A DNA stretch of 6,168 nt from Verrucomicrobiota bacterium (GCA_018610125.1 JAHEOI010000144.1:1-6168), one strand, 5' to 3'; numbered from the stretch's first letter, positions 1-6,136 are shown. Program-made: numbers and translations. The notes: generated by a model not told the origin, from the sequence alone.

Positions 1-165
1 CAGGCGGCTCTGCGGGACGGAAGCTCGATTGGCCTTGGCAGTGCGACCGTGCGGTTCTCGCTGGAGGAGCCTCGGCAGAGTGATCAAAGGTGGTACGGGT
101 GGGCCATTGCTATCGGTCTCGCGGCCTTGGTGCTTGTTGAGCTGGCGTTGATCCTTTGGCTCTAG
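1..165 (+). CDS. FHA-domain protein with C-terminal membrane anchor (3' end only)
   Basis: An open frame from the first base to a TAG at 163-165 gives the last 54 residues of a protein. The opening stretch LRDGSSIGLGSATVRF matches the last strands of a forkhead-associated (FHA) domain, where a 'L.dGd.I.lG...l.F' pattern is typical; FHA domains bind phosphothreonine peptides. After a short polar linker (EEPRQSDQR) comes a hydrophobic segment of about 24 residues starting WYGWAIAIGLAALVL and ending LILWL at the stop, so the protein is probably tail-anchored with the FHA domain in the cytoplasm. The N-terminal part lies outside the window, so any further domain (kinase, second FHA, zinc ribbon) is unknown. 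The stop lies 57 bases before hisA on the same strand, so co-transcription is possible. The FHA call rests on only about 20 residues. Confidence 0.6.
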   Translation, partial: QAALRDGSSIGLGSATVRFSLEEPRQSDQRWYGWAIAIGLAALVLVELALILWL

Positions 166-222
166 GTTAAGTTCGACGGCGTGAGCCGGGGCCACCGCGG
201 GATCCAATAGCAGAGTGAGCGC

Positions 223-990
223 ATGTTTCGCCCTTGTATTGACTTGCATGAAGGAAGCGTCAAGCAGATTGTCGGGAGCAGTCTGGGCGATGCGGCGTTG
301 CAGACCAATTTTGTCTCCGACCGGGACGCGGCATGGTATGCCGCGCTATACAAGCGAGACGCGCTTACGGGCGGCCATATCATCATGCTTGGAGCCGGGA
401 ATGAGTCGGCAGCCAAGGCCGCCTTGGCGGCTTATCCGGGAGGGATGCAAATCGGCGGGGGCATTAACATTGAGAACGCCCAAGCCTACTTGGATGCCGG
501 GGCGTCGCATGTCATTCTGACCTCGTGGATCTTTTACAAAGGAGGATTGGATTGGGAACGACTTAAGGCGCTGAAGCGGCGGATTGGCAAGGAGCGGATT
601 GTGCTTGATTTGAGCTGCCGACCGTTTGAGGGGGGCTATTATGTCATGACCGATCGCTGGCGGAAGCGAAGCCGACTTCGAGTGGATGCCGAGTCTTTGG
701 AGGATCTGGCCGGTTATTGTGACGGGTTCCTTGTTCATGCTGTGGACCGGGAGGGGCTGGTTTCCGGGATCGACCCAATCCTGGTCGAGCAGCTTGCCCG
801 GAGCTCGCCACTGCCGATCACCTATGCCGGCGGAGCGCGTTCCTTGGCCGACCTTGAAGAGGTAACGCGTCTAAGCGACGGGCGCGTCGACCTGACAATC
901 GGTTCGGCCCTCGATATTTTTGGAGGGACCGGGGTGCGCTATGAGGATGTGGTGGCCTTCAATCGGCAGCGGCAGCGGCAGCGGCAGTAA
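223..990 (+). CDS. hisA: Phosphoribosylformimino-5-aminoimidazole carboxamide ribotide isomerase, eukaryotic (HIS6) type
   Basis: This 255-residue protein should catalyse the fourth step of histidine synthesis, the Amadori-type isomerisation of ProFAR to PRFAR in the cytoplasm. It resembles yeast HIS6 more than ordinary bacterial HisA. Shared signatures are CIDLHEGSVKQIVG at the N-terminus, TNFVSD near 29-33, GGHIIMLG (50-57), QIGGGIN (76-82), VILTSWIF (97-104), RIVLDLSCR (125-133), FLVHAVDREGL (169-179), YAGGARS (201-207) and DLTIGSALDIFGG (223-235). The expected catalytic aspartates are D7 and D129, and the phosphate-binding loops are GGGI (78-81) and AGGARS (202-207) of the TIM barrel. The ATG at 223 places CIDLH where homologs have it; the upstream Shine-Dalgarno (AGAG, 212-215) is weak. 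The last eight residues are RQRQRQRQ, encoded by a perfect hexamer repeat running to the TAA, and are not part of the barrel. The gene may be co-transcribed with the FHA gene. No other his gene is in the window. Confidence 0.93.
   Translation: MFRPCIDLHEGSVKQIVGSSLGDAALQTNFVSDRDAAWYAALYKRDALTGGHIIMLGAGNESAAKAALAAYPGGMQIGGGINIENAQAYLDAGASHVILTSWIFYKGGLDWERLKALKRRIGKERIVLDLSCRPFEGGYYVMTDRWRKRSRLRVDAESLEDLAGYCDGFLVHAVDREGLVSGIDPILVEQLARSSPLPITYAGGARSLADLEEVTRLSDGRVDLTIGSALDIFGGTGVRYEDVVAFNRQRQRQRQ
964..987 (+). repeat. (CGGCAG)4 tandem hexanucleotide repeat at the 3' end of hisA
   Basis: Four perfect copies of CGGCAG run without interruption to the TAA stop at 988-990. They encode the Arg-Gln tail of HisA. 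Because the unit is 6 bp, copy-number change would alter tail length by two residues per unit and never shift the frame. Confidence 0.9.
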
Positions 991-1006
991 CCCAGAAAAA
1001 TGGGTT
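989..1006 (+). terminator. Possible weak terminator hairpin downstream of hisA
   Basis: AACCCA (989-994) pairs with TGGGTT (1001-1006) around a GAAAAA loop, and the sequence after it is T-rich (TGTTGG). The hairpin overlaps the hisA stop codon. The stem is only 6 bp with three GC pairs, so it is a poor intrinsic terminator. On the minus strand it could also serve the convergent metalloprotease gene, but no good U-tract follows in that direction. Confidence 0.3.
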
Positions 1007-1021
1007 TGTTGGCTCGGAGGG

Positions 1022-1042
1022 GGCAGATTGCCCCGATCTGCC
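1022..1042. terminator. Inverted repeat in the convergent spacer
   Basis: GGCAGAT (1022-1028) and ATCTGCC (1036-1042) are perfect inverted copies around a 7-base loop. The hairpin lies between the convergent stops of hisA (990) and the metalloprotease gene (1048), where a two-way transcription stop would be expected. Neither side has a clear T-tract, so it may instead be an RNA 3'-end stabiliser. The structure is seen; the role is inferred. Confidence 0.35.
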
Positions 1043-1047
1043 GAAAG

Positions 1048-2826
1048 TCAGGGAAGGACTGCTTGAATGCGATAGAAATGCATGACTTCAGTTGCCGAGG
1101 TGTCGAGATACTGTGTCGTCTCTCCCTCGGTTCCTTGCGGAGCCGTCACGGTGTCGATGACTTTCCAGCTTCCGCGTCCGAAGCGATTCCGCCTCAACAC
1201 CTTGTATCTCTTTCCGGGGCCACTCTCCCAGGTGATCCGCGTTCCCCGCGCCGTCAATTTGACTTCCCGGATATCGAAAAAGAGCGAAAACGGGTCGGTC
1301 GGATCAGACCCGGTTGTCGATTCTCGCTCGTTGGTGAAGCCGTCGCCGTCCGGATCCGCTGTCGGCGCGGCTTGAGCCGAGGTGAACAGCGGAAAGAATT
1401 TTCGTTGGAAGGTGTCATCGAGCCCATCAAAATTAACATCCACCTTTTGAGGAAGGATCTCGAGGAAACCGTTGGCGTAAGCGATATCACCATCTTCTCG
1501 GACGATAAAGCTTCGCATCCCCGGTGTGGCGTCCGAAGCGACATCGATCGAGGCGGACAAAAGGTTTTGATTGCCGAACAGATCCTCCCGGAAGGCAATA
1601 TCCTTTTGGGTAATGCCGTCGCCGCTAATCTTAAACGTGGCGTCACTGGTGATGTCCGGTGAGAAGACACCGACCAAGACATCTTGGCTTCCGACTTGAA
1701 CTGAGGTAGGTGAGGAGGATATCGTGATACCGCTCCCAACGCCCGTTGCCGCCCGGCGGATGCCCGCGATCCGAAAAGCGGGGCTCCCTCCGGTGACGGA
1801 CAAGTTCTTGGTCTCGGATTGGCCGGGCTCAACATGCAGCGAGTCGTTTTCGGTCGGTAGGAACTCGGTGGTGACATTGGTAAAGGTCAATGGCTCGAGA
1901 CTGGGGCCCTGGATCAAGGAAGGGAACACGCTCCGGGGTGCCAGTGGCGTTGCTCGAATCGCATAGTCGCCGGCCGGCAATCCCGGCAGTGTGAAATTGC
2001 CATCTTTTCGGGTGACGGTGCCGGCTGTCACGTTTCCGTGACTGTCTTCAAGGATGATCACTGCCCCGTGAACCGGGACATTGTTTTGGGTGACCTGCCC
2101 TTTGACCTGGGCCTCCGGTGCTGCGGACCCAGACTTGGCATAGAGCGATTGCGCAAACGTGATCTCGTCGCTCGAGAGTCCAATCTGGGCGTTTGAAGTG
2201 CCGGAGCCGGATCGGCTTAGCATGACGGCACCTCCGACCGGGGAGTGCGCCAAGCCAAGCATGTGCCCGATTTCATGAAGGGCCACGCCTTCAATGAAAG
2301 TTTTCCCCGAATCGCGGTTGCCGGGATCCGTAAACCATTGTCGCTGCACCCCGTTAAAGACGATATCTGCCTCGGTAATTGTCCCGTCCGAGACAAAGAA
2401 TACTTGAGCGGTGGCCAAACCACCGCTGATATCCAGCCGCCCATCTGCGACAAGCGTGCTATCCTTGGCCCAGAAAACCACGTTCGTCTGGTCTTTCGCG
2501 ATATCGAGAGGCGGATTCATCAATCCCCCCTCTTCGAAGTCAATGCGGGAATTTGGAATGGATTCCCATTGGTCGAAGGACGCCCGGATTGAGTTGAGCT
2601 CAGCCTCCCGATTGGCTTGGGAATAGGCGTCTCGGCTCAAGAAATAACGGATTTTTCGGGTTTGCGGGTCAAGAGTGCTTTGAGGCACAAATCTGCTCCC
2701 CTCGCTCGACCGGTCGAGGAACCATTGCAGTGGCTCCTCCGATTGAGTCGGCAAGCTTTGAAGAAAGCCAAGTGTCAGGATAGCACTCCCCAACAAGAAG
2801 ATCAGTGATATCCCTCTCTTGGTCAT
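1048..2826 (-). CDS. Secreted matrixin-type (M10-like) zinc metalloprotease with carboxypeptidase-regulatory-like and Ca-binding domains
   Basis: This 592-residue exported protein starts with a signal peptide (KR, then a hydrophobic core at about 6-22). The protease domain covers about 45-230: the zinc motif HEIGHMLGLAH at 184-194 gives ligands H184, H188 and H194 with catalytic E185, and VM at 201-202 is the likely Met-turn. Residues about 239-293 (VKGQVTQNNVPVHGAVI to GDYAIRA) look like a carboxypeptidase-regulatory-like beta-sandwich. About 340-457 appears to be a further Ig-like beta region. DVNFDGLDD (463-471) and ADPDGDGFTNE (490-500) are Asp-rich calcium loops of thrombospondin type 3 style. 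The last 75 residues (ITWESGPGKRYKV to FYRIQAVLP) form a small beta module common at the end of verrucomicrobial secreted proteins. There is no cysteine anywhere, so the cysteine switch of animal matrixins is absent. The ATG at 2826 has AGGAG (complement of 2835-2839) 8 bases upstream and overlaps the previous stop as ATGA, implying translational coupling. The substrate is unknown. Confidence 0.88.
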   Translation of the reverse strand: MTKRGISLIFLLGSAILTLGFLQSLPTQSEEPLQWFLDRSSEGSRFVPQSTLDPQTRKIRYFLSRDAYSQANREAELNSIRASFDQWESIPNSRIDFEEGGLMNPPLDIAKDQTNVVFWAKDSTLVADGRLDISGGLATAQVFFVSDGTITEADIVFNGVQRQWFTDPGNRDSGKTFIEGVALHEIGHMLGLAHSPVGGAVMLSRSGSGTSNAQIGLSSDEITFAQSLYAKSGSAAPEAQVKGQVTQNNVPVHGAVIILEDSHGNVTAGTVTRKDGNFTLPGLPAGDYAIRATPLAPRSVFPSLIQGPSLEPLTFTNVTTEFLPTENDSLHVEPGQSETKNLSVTGGSPAFRIAGIRRAATGVGSGITISSSPTSVQVGSQDVLVGVFSPDITSDATFKISGDGITQKDIAFREDLFGNQNLLSASIDVASDATPGMRSFIVREDGDIAYANGFLEILPQKVDVNFDGLDDTFQRKFFPLFTSAQAAPTADPDGDGFTNERESTTGSDPTDPFSLFFDIREVKLTARGTRITWESGPGKRYKVLRRNRFGRGSWKVIDTVTAPQGTEGETTQYLDTSATEVMHFYRIQAVLP

Positions 2827-3434
2827 TTGGCGGACTCCTGAACGCGGTGTTTGAGGTCGGTAAGCTTGAGAAGCCCCGAGTGGACGTTGTCTCCTTCGTG
2901 AGGATGAGGATGAGGATGAGGATGAGGATTCGAAGCGCCGAATCGCGAGGGATGCCGGTTTGTGTCAGCGGCCTTTTCTGGAACACCCAAGAGGCCATTC
3001 TGAGCGTAGAGGGGGCCATCCTTTTCCCGTCTCCATAAATGGAATTTTCCTTGGGAGGAAGCCAGAGTGACCGCTTCATTTCGCTGATTTAAGACCAGAA
3101 ACGAAAGCACCTGCTCGCCGAGCTTGTAATGGCTTTGTCCGGTGATTAGCGCTCGGCGGTCTCCCAGGATGCCGCCGGCCTGGATGATTTTGAGTCGGGG
3201 CTCGCGGTGCTCTCCCTTCCAAATTTCACCGACCTTGAGCTCGATCACAGTGTAAATATCGCCATCTTTGTCACCACGAGTCGTCTTGCTAACCACATGA
3301 CCGCGGACGATGAGATCCGCTTTTTTGCTTAGCTCATCAATCTCGAGTGTTTTGTAAGGCGTTGCTTCGGCGAGGGAAGCGAGGGTTGCCACCAGTGTTG
3401 TCAACAAAGAGAGAAAAATCGGCTTTTTTGTCAT
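2823..3434 (-). CDS. Small secreted protein of unknown function with a Pro-His repeat, paired with the metalloprotease
   Basis: This 203-residue protein has a clear signal peptide: MTKK, a hydrophobic stretch at 6-21, and likely cleavage after LAEA at about residue 24. The mature part has the pattern 'L..KADLIVRGHVVS...IYTVIELKVGEIWKG' (36-73), then 'IIQAGGILGDRRALITGQSHYKLGEQVLSFL' split across about 83-113. From memory, similar patterns occur in small bacterial exported proteins found beside matrixin-like proteases; I cannot name the family. Near the C-terminus PHPHPHPHPH (170-179) is encoded by a hexamer repeat. The protein contains no cysteine. It is the first gene of the operon, with the protease gene following through a 4-base ATGA overlap, which suggests roughly matched synthesis and a joint role such as folding partner, inhibitor or targeting factor (inference). 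The ATG at 3434 fits the signal peptide, but the Shine-Dalgarno is weak (GGA, 9 bases upstream). Confidence 0.82.
   Translation of the reverse strand: MTKKPIFLSLLTTLVATLASLAEATPYKTLEIDELSKKADLIVRGHVVSKTTRGDKDGDIYTVIELKVGEIWKGEHREPRLKIIQAGGILGDRRALITGQSHYKLGEQVLSFLVLNQRNEAVTLASSQGKFHLWRREKDGPLYAQNGLLGVPEKAADTNRHPSRFGASNPHPHPHPHPHEGDNVHSGLLKLTDLKHRVQESAK
2900..2929. repeat. (GAGGAT)5 tandem hexanucleotide repeat inside the secreted-protein gene
   Basis: Five perfect GAGGAT units occur on the plus strand. Read on the minus strand in the gene's frame they encode alternating Pro and His codons (CCT CAT), giving most of the PHPHPHPHPH tract. Unit gain or loss keeps the reading frame. The tract lies outside the predicted conserved core. 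Confidence 0.92.
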
Positions 3435-3452
3435 AAAGCATCGTCCGGTGCG

Positions 3453-3470
3453 GGCGCGCCGATCGCGATC
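3453..3470. promoter_or_regulatory. Two abutting perfect palindromes in the divergent spacer
   Basis: GGCGCGCC (3453-3460) and GATCGCGATC (3461-3470) are each perfect palindromes and directly adjoin. They lie 19-36 bases upstream of the secreted-protein start and about 95 bases upstream of the hydrolase start, a reasonable place for an operator acting on the minus-strand operon. Short palindromes arise by chance in GC-rich DNA, so the regulatory role is a guess. Confidence 0.25.
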
Positions 3471-3517
3471 CTTTTAGTGAGCGACCCTGCCGCGCCATCT
3501 AAGTCTAATCGTTGTCA

Positions 3518-3526
3518 TGGTAGAAT
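3518..3526 (+). promoter_or_regulatory. Candidate extended -10 promoter for the hydrolase/aminotransferase pair
   Basis: TGGTAGAAT is an extended -10 (TGn followed by TAGAAT, one mismatch to TATAAT), 40 bases upstream of the preferred hydrolase start at 3566. No good -35 box is visible at the matching distance, which extended -10 promoters can tolerate. It would give a leader of roughly 30 bases. Confidence 0.3.
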
Positions 3527-3565
3527 CAATGATCGAAATTGAGGTTTGATCGAAGGCATGAACCG

Positions 3566-4444
3566 ATGGAACGAATGGTCTTGGGGGAGCGACGCGGGCG
3601 GAAACGAAAGTGGAAGATCGGACTTAGGGTGCTGGGATGGCTGATCCTATTGGTTATGCTTTTCAAGTGGTTTGAGTATTCGCAGGTGTATGCCCCACGG
3701 GCGGAATGGGTTGTCTCGCCCGACGCGTTGGGCCATCCTTGGAAGGATGTCACGATTGAAACCGGGGACAACTTCCAGCTTAGCGGCTGGTTTTTTCCCG
3801 CGGCTTCCGACTCGCCGCGCAGCCACCTCGCGGTCTTGATCAGTCATGGGAATGGCGGTAATATCAGTCACCGGCTCTCGCTGTACGACCTCTGTCACTC
3901 CCTCGGCGTCAATGTGCTGGCTTATGATTATCGAGGTTATGGGAAGAGCGGGGGGCGTCCGTCCGAGGAAGGCACTTACCGCGACGCTGTCGCGGCGTAT
4001 CGATGGCTCCTCAGGCAGGGATTCGCTCCGGAGCATGTTATTGCGTACGGGGAATCGCTCGGGGGCGCGGTAGCGGCAGAGCTTGCCTTGAGGGAGAAGG
4101 TTGGGGCACTGGTGCTTCAAAGCACCTTCACGAGCGTTCCCGATATGGGAAAGCAATTATTCCCATGGCTGCCGGTCCGTCTCCTCTGCTCTATCCGGTA
4201 TGATACGCTGGAAAAGGTGCCGCGCTTGGCGGTCCCGATATTGGTGCTGCATAGCCCCATCGATTCGGTGGTCCCGTTCGAGCAAGGGAAGGCATTGTTT
4301 AAGGCGGCGAGTGAGCCGAAATGGTTTGTCCGGCTTCAAGGGGACCACAACGATCCCATTGAGCAAGATCGGGTGGTTATCGTCCCGGCTATGGAGAGCC
4401 TCTTGGAGCACCTTGCAAAGCATACCTCAAAGCGACGAGATTGA
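3566..4444 (+). CDS. Membrane-anchored alpha/beta hydrolase (BEM46/ABHD13-like serine hydrolase)
   Basis: The 292-residue protein has a basic N-terminus (RRGRKRKWK) followed by one membrane segment at about 18-36 (IGLRVLGWLILLVMLFK), so it is anchored by its N-terminus with the catalytic domain probably outside the cytoplasm. The alpha/beta-hydrolase core shows HGNGGNISHR (94-103, oxyanion region), YDYRGYGKSGG (120-130), the nucleophile elbow GESLGG with S164, the acid D233 in HSPIDSVVP, and H261 in QGDHND. This is a complete Ser-Asp-His triad. The pattern is that of BEM46/ABHD13-like hydrolases annotated as peptidase S9 or lipase-like; the substrate is not predictable. I chose the ATG at 3566 because GAAGG (3552-3556) lies 9 bases upstream; an in-frame TTG at 3539 would add nine residues but has no clear ribosome site. 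The TGA at 4442-4444 sits 8 bases before the aminotransferase ATG, so the two are likely co-transcribed. Confidence 0.87.
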   Translation: MERMVLGERRGRKRKWKIGLRVLGWLILLVMLFKWFEYSQVYAPRAEWVVSPDALGHPWKDVTIETGDNFQLSGWFFPAASDSPRSHLAVLISHGNGGNISHRLSLYDLCHSLGVNVLAYDYRGYGKSGGRPSEEGTYRDAVAAYRWLLRQGFAPEHVIAYGESLGGAVAAELALREKVGALVLQSTFTSVPDMGKQLFPWLPVRLLCSIRYDTLEKVPRLAVPILVLHSPIDSVVPFEQGKALFKAASEPKWFVRLQGDHNDPIEQDRVVIVPAMESLLEHLAKHTSKRRD

Positions 4445-4452
4445 TCCGCGTT

Positions 4453-5733
4453 ATGACATCAAACGGACTCTCCCGATTGGGACAGCGAATTCAAGCACCG
4501 CCCATCTCATGGTTGATGAAGATGGCGTTGGGGCGGCCGCAACTGATCTCTTTGGCCGCAGGCTTTACAGATAACGAGACATTGCCGGTTGAAGAGACGC
4601 GAGCAATCTTGGAGGAGGTTCTGGGAGCGGGCTCGAACGGTCAAGCTGCGCTGCAATACGGCACGACACTTGGGGATTCGGAGCTTCGGGAGCTTACGGC
4701 AAAGGAGCTCCATGAAAGGGATGGGGCTGCCAACGAGGCTTCCGTTTATTCCCCGGAACGGCTTTTGATCACAAATGGCTCCCAACAACTGCTCTATATG
4801 CTCTCGGAGGCATTGTGCGATCCCGGCGATATCGTGATCGTCGAAGACCCGACCTACTTCGTTTTCCTGGGCGCACTACAGAGTCATGGGACTGAGATTC
4901 GCGGCGTTGCTCTGGATACTGAGGGGATTGATCTCGAGCAAATGCGATCCGTTCTCGATCAGCTCGCCAATGACGGGCTCTTGCCTCGGGTGAAAATGGT
5001 CGTGCTGGTCTCTTATTATCAGAATCCGACCGGGATAACGACAAGCTTGGAACGGAAGGCCGGGCTTCTCCGCCTTTTACGTGAATACGAGCCGTCTGCG
5101 GGCCATCCGATTTATGTGGTTGAAGATGCGGTTTATCGGGATTTGTGCTTTGCCGGTGGCGACACGCCGTCCGCGTTGGCCCTGTCGGTGCCGGAGGTCT
5201 CCGAAAGGGTGATCTACGTCGGGACTTATAGCAAACCGTTTGCAACCGGGATCCGAGTCGGATACGGGGTCCTGCCGGAATTGCTGATGACTGTAGTCGG
5301 TCGGATCAAGGGAAACCAAGATTTCGGGACGGCCAACCTGTTGCAGCAAGCCATGGTTCAAGCGATCCGAACCGGTCGGTACGCGAGCCACGTGACCCGA
5401 ATCCGGCAACGCTACGCCGAAAAGGCGGAGACAATGTGTCGAGCGATTCGAGAGCACTTTCCATCCGAGATCGAATGGCGGCACCCACGCGGCGGCCTCT
5501 ACGTTTGGGCACGACTCCCTGAAGCGGTCCCGACCGGGCTCGATTCCGAGCTGTTCCAAGCGGCGCTTGATGACGATGTCCTCTATGTCCCCGGGGAGCT
5601 CTGCTATGCGGAAGATCCAACCCGAGCCAAGCCGAACCATGAAATGAGACTTAGCTTTGGTGCCGTTCCCCAAGAGCAGATACAAGCCGGGATCGAGCGG
5701 TTGGGAAATGTCTTAAGGCGCTTCATGGATTGA
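4453..5733 (+). CDS. PLP-dependent class I/II aminotransferase (MocR/LysN/KAT II-like)
   Basis: The 426-residue protein is a fold-type I PLP aminotransferase and should swap an amino group between an amino acid and a 2-oxo acid in the cytoplasm. Visible landmarks are LISLAAGFTDNETLP (31-45), QYGTTLGDSELRE (68-80), ITNGSQQ (106-112, cofactor phosphate side), YYQNPTG (188-194), VVEDAVYRDL (222-231; D225 for the pyridine nitrogen, Y228), TYSKPFATGIRVGY (258-271; K261 the Schiff-base lysine), RGGLYVWARLP (346-356) and MRLSFG (398-403; R399 for the substrate carboxylate). This resembles the broad family with 2-aminoadipate, aromatic and kynurenine aminotransferases; substrate cannot be settled. 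No MocR-type DNA-binding domain is present. Start choice is uncertain: an in-frame TTG at 4441 overlaps the hydrolase stop (TTGA) and would add four residues. Neither start has a strong Shine-Dalgarno, which suits translation coupled to the hydrolase gene. Confidence 0.9.
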   Translation: MTSNGLSRLGQRIQAPPISWLMKMALGRPQLISLAAGFTDNETLPVEETRAILEEVLGAGSNGQAALQYGTTLGDSELRELTAKELHERDGAANEASVYSPERLLITNGSQQLLYMLSEALCDPGDIVIVEDPTYFVFLGALQSHGTEIRGVALDTEGIDLEQMRSVLDQLANDGLLPRVKMVVLVSYYQNPTGITTSLERKAGLLRLLREYEPSAGHPIYVVEDAVYRDLCFAGGDTPSALALSVPEVSERVIYVGTYSKPFATGIRVGYGVLPELLMTVVGRIKGNQDFGTANLLQQAMVQAIRTGRYASHVTRIRQRYAEKAETMCRAIREHFPSEIEWRHPRGGLYVWARLPEAVPTGLDSELFQAALDDDVLYVPGELCYAEDPTRAKPNHEMRLSFGAVPQEQIQAGIERLGNVLRRFMD

Positions 5734-5838
5734 CCGCGAGGTCCGAAGGAGCTGCGGTCCCTGCCACGTGGTATCCGGAAAAGGCAAAGCGCCGCCCACG
5801 CCGCTACTCCGCCTTTGGGCTGTCGAGAGCATGGGCGA

Positions 5839-5880
5839 GTGGAAGTGGAAGTGAAAGTGAAAGTGAAAGTGAAAGTGAAA
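5839..5880. repeat. GTGRAA tandem hexanucleotide array (7 units)
   Basis: Two GTGGAA units are followed by five GTGAAA units, 42 bp in all, purine-rich on the plus strand. The variant units sit together at one end, as expected if the GTGAAA block expanded by slippage from one ancestral copy. It lies about 105 bases after the aminotransferase stop, outside any credible gene. Confidence 0.92.
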
Positions 5881-6004
5881 GGGGAAATGGATCGGACCGA
5901 ATCTGCATTTTTTTCCCGACGGCAGGCTGACAGCCATCCGCAGCGCCCGCTTACCCAGAAACGGCCCGTAGCGGACTGGCGACACTGCCACCACTACGAT
6001 TGTA

Positions 6005-6065
6005 GGTGCGTAGGGCCCGCACCAATGGCATTAAGTTAGGAGGATATTGGTGCATCGCTTTTTTT
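6005..6065 (+). promoter_or_regulatory. Two mutually exclusive hairpins followed by a T-tract
   Basis: GGTGCG (6005-6010) pairs with CGCACC (6018-6023) around a 7-base loop. GCACCAAT (6019-6026) pairs with ATTGGTGC (6046-6053) around a 19-base loop. The two stems share bases 6019-6023, so only one can form at a time. Seven T residues (6059-6065) start 5 bases after the second stem. AGGAGG (6038-6043) is in the second loop and a GTG (6050-6052), six bases further on, is inside the second stem. This arrangement could be an attenuator, a translational switch, or only part of a dispersed palindromic repeat; the sequence does not decide between these. Confidence 0.35.
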
Positions 6066-6087
6066 GTAAGGAAACCCCTCACCTCAA

Positions 6088-6114
6088 TCCTCTCCTTTTA
6101 GGAAGAGGAGAGGA
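6088..6114. repeat. REP-like palindrome 1
   Basis: TCCTCTCCTTTT (6088-6099) pairs with AAGAGGAGAGGA (6103-6114) around a 3-base AGG loop, giving a 12-bp stem with one G-T pair. The preceding bases CCCCTCACCTCAAT (6075-6088) continue the 'CCCTCACCC.AACCCTCTCC' pattern of small dispersed palindromic repeats found between genes in many bacteria. Membership of that class is recognised from memory. Confidence 0.6.
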
Positions 6115-6136
6115 GGCCACTCCCAGCCTTCTGATT

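Noticed and set aside
1000..1662. Plus-strand 220-codon open frame opposite the metalloprotease
   Set aside because: It is antisense to the C-terminal half of a clearly coding gene, has unconvincing composition and no recognisable domain.
2900..2929. CRISPR-like or coiled-coil repeat
   Set aside because: The unit is only 6 bp with no spacers, so it is a simple tandem repeat.
2669..3079. Minus-strand 136-codon frame with Ile-Leu repeats
   Set aside because: It is an out-of-frame shadow of the secreted-protein gene, whose signal peptide and conserved pattern are in the other frame.
5732..5759. Rho-independent terminator after the aminotransferase gene
   Set aside because: The stem is 6 bp with a 16-base loop and no T-tract follows.
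5713..5994. Minus-strand 93-codon open frame with a Phe-His repeat
   Set aside because: It is produced by the GTGRAA hexamer array, overlaps the 3' end of the aminotransferase gene, and shows no domain or credible composition.
5730..6039. Plus-strand open frames with Ser-Glu or Val-Lys repeats
   Set aside because: They are translations of the same hexamer array in other frames, with no conserved flanks.
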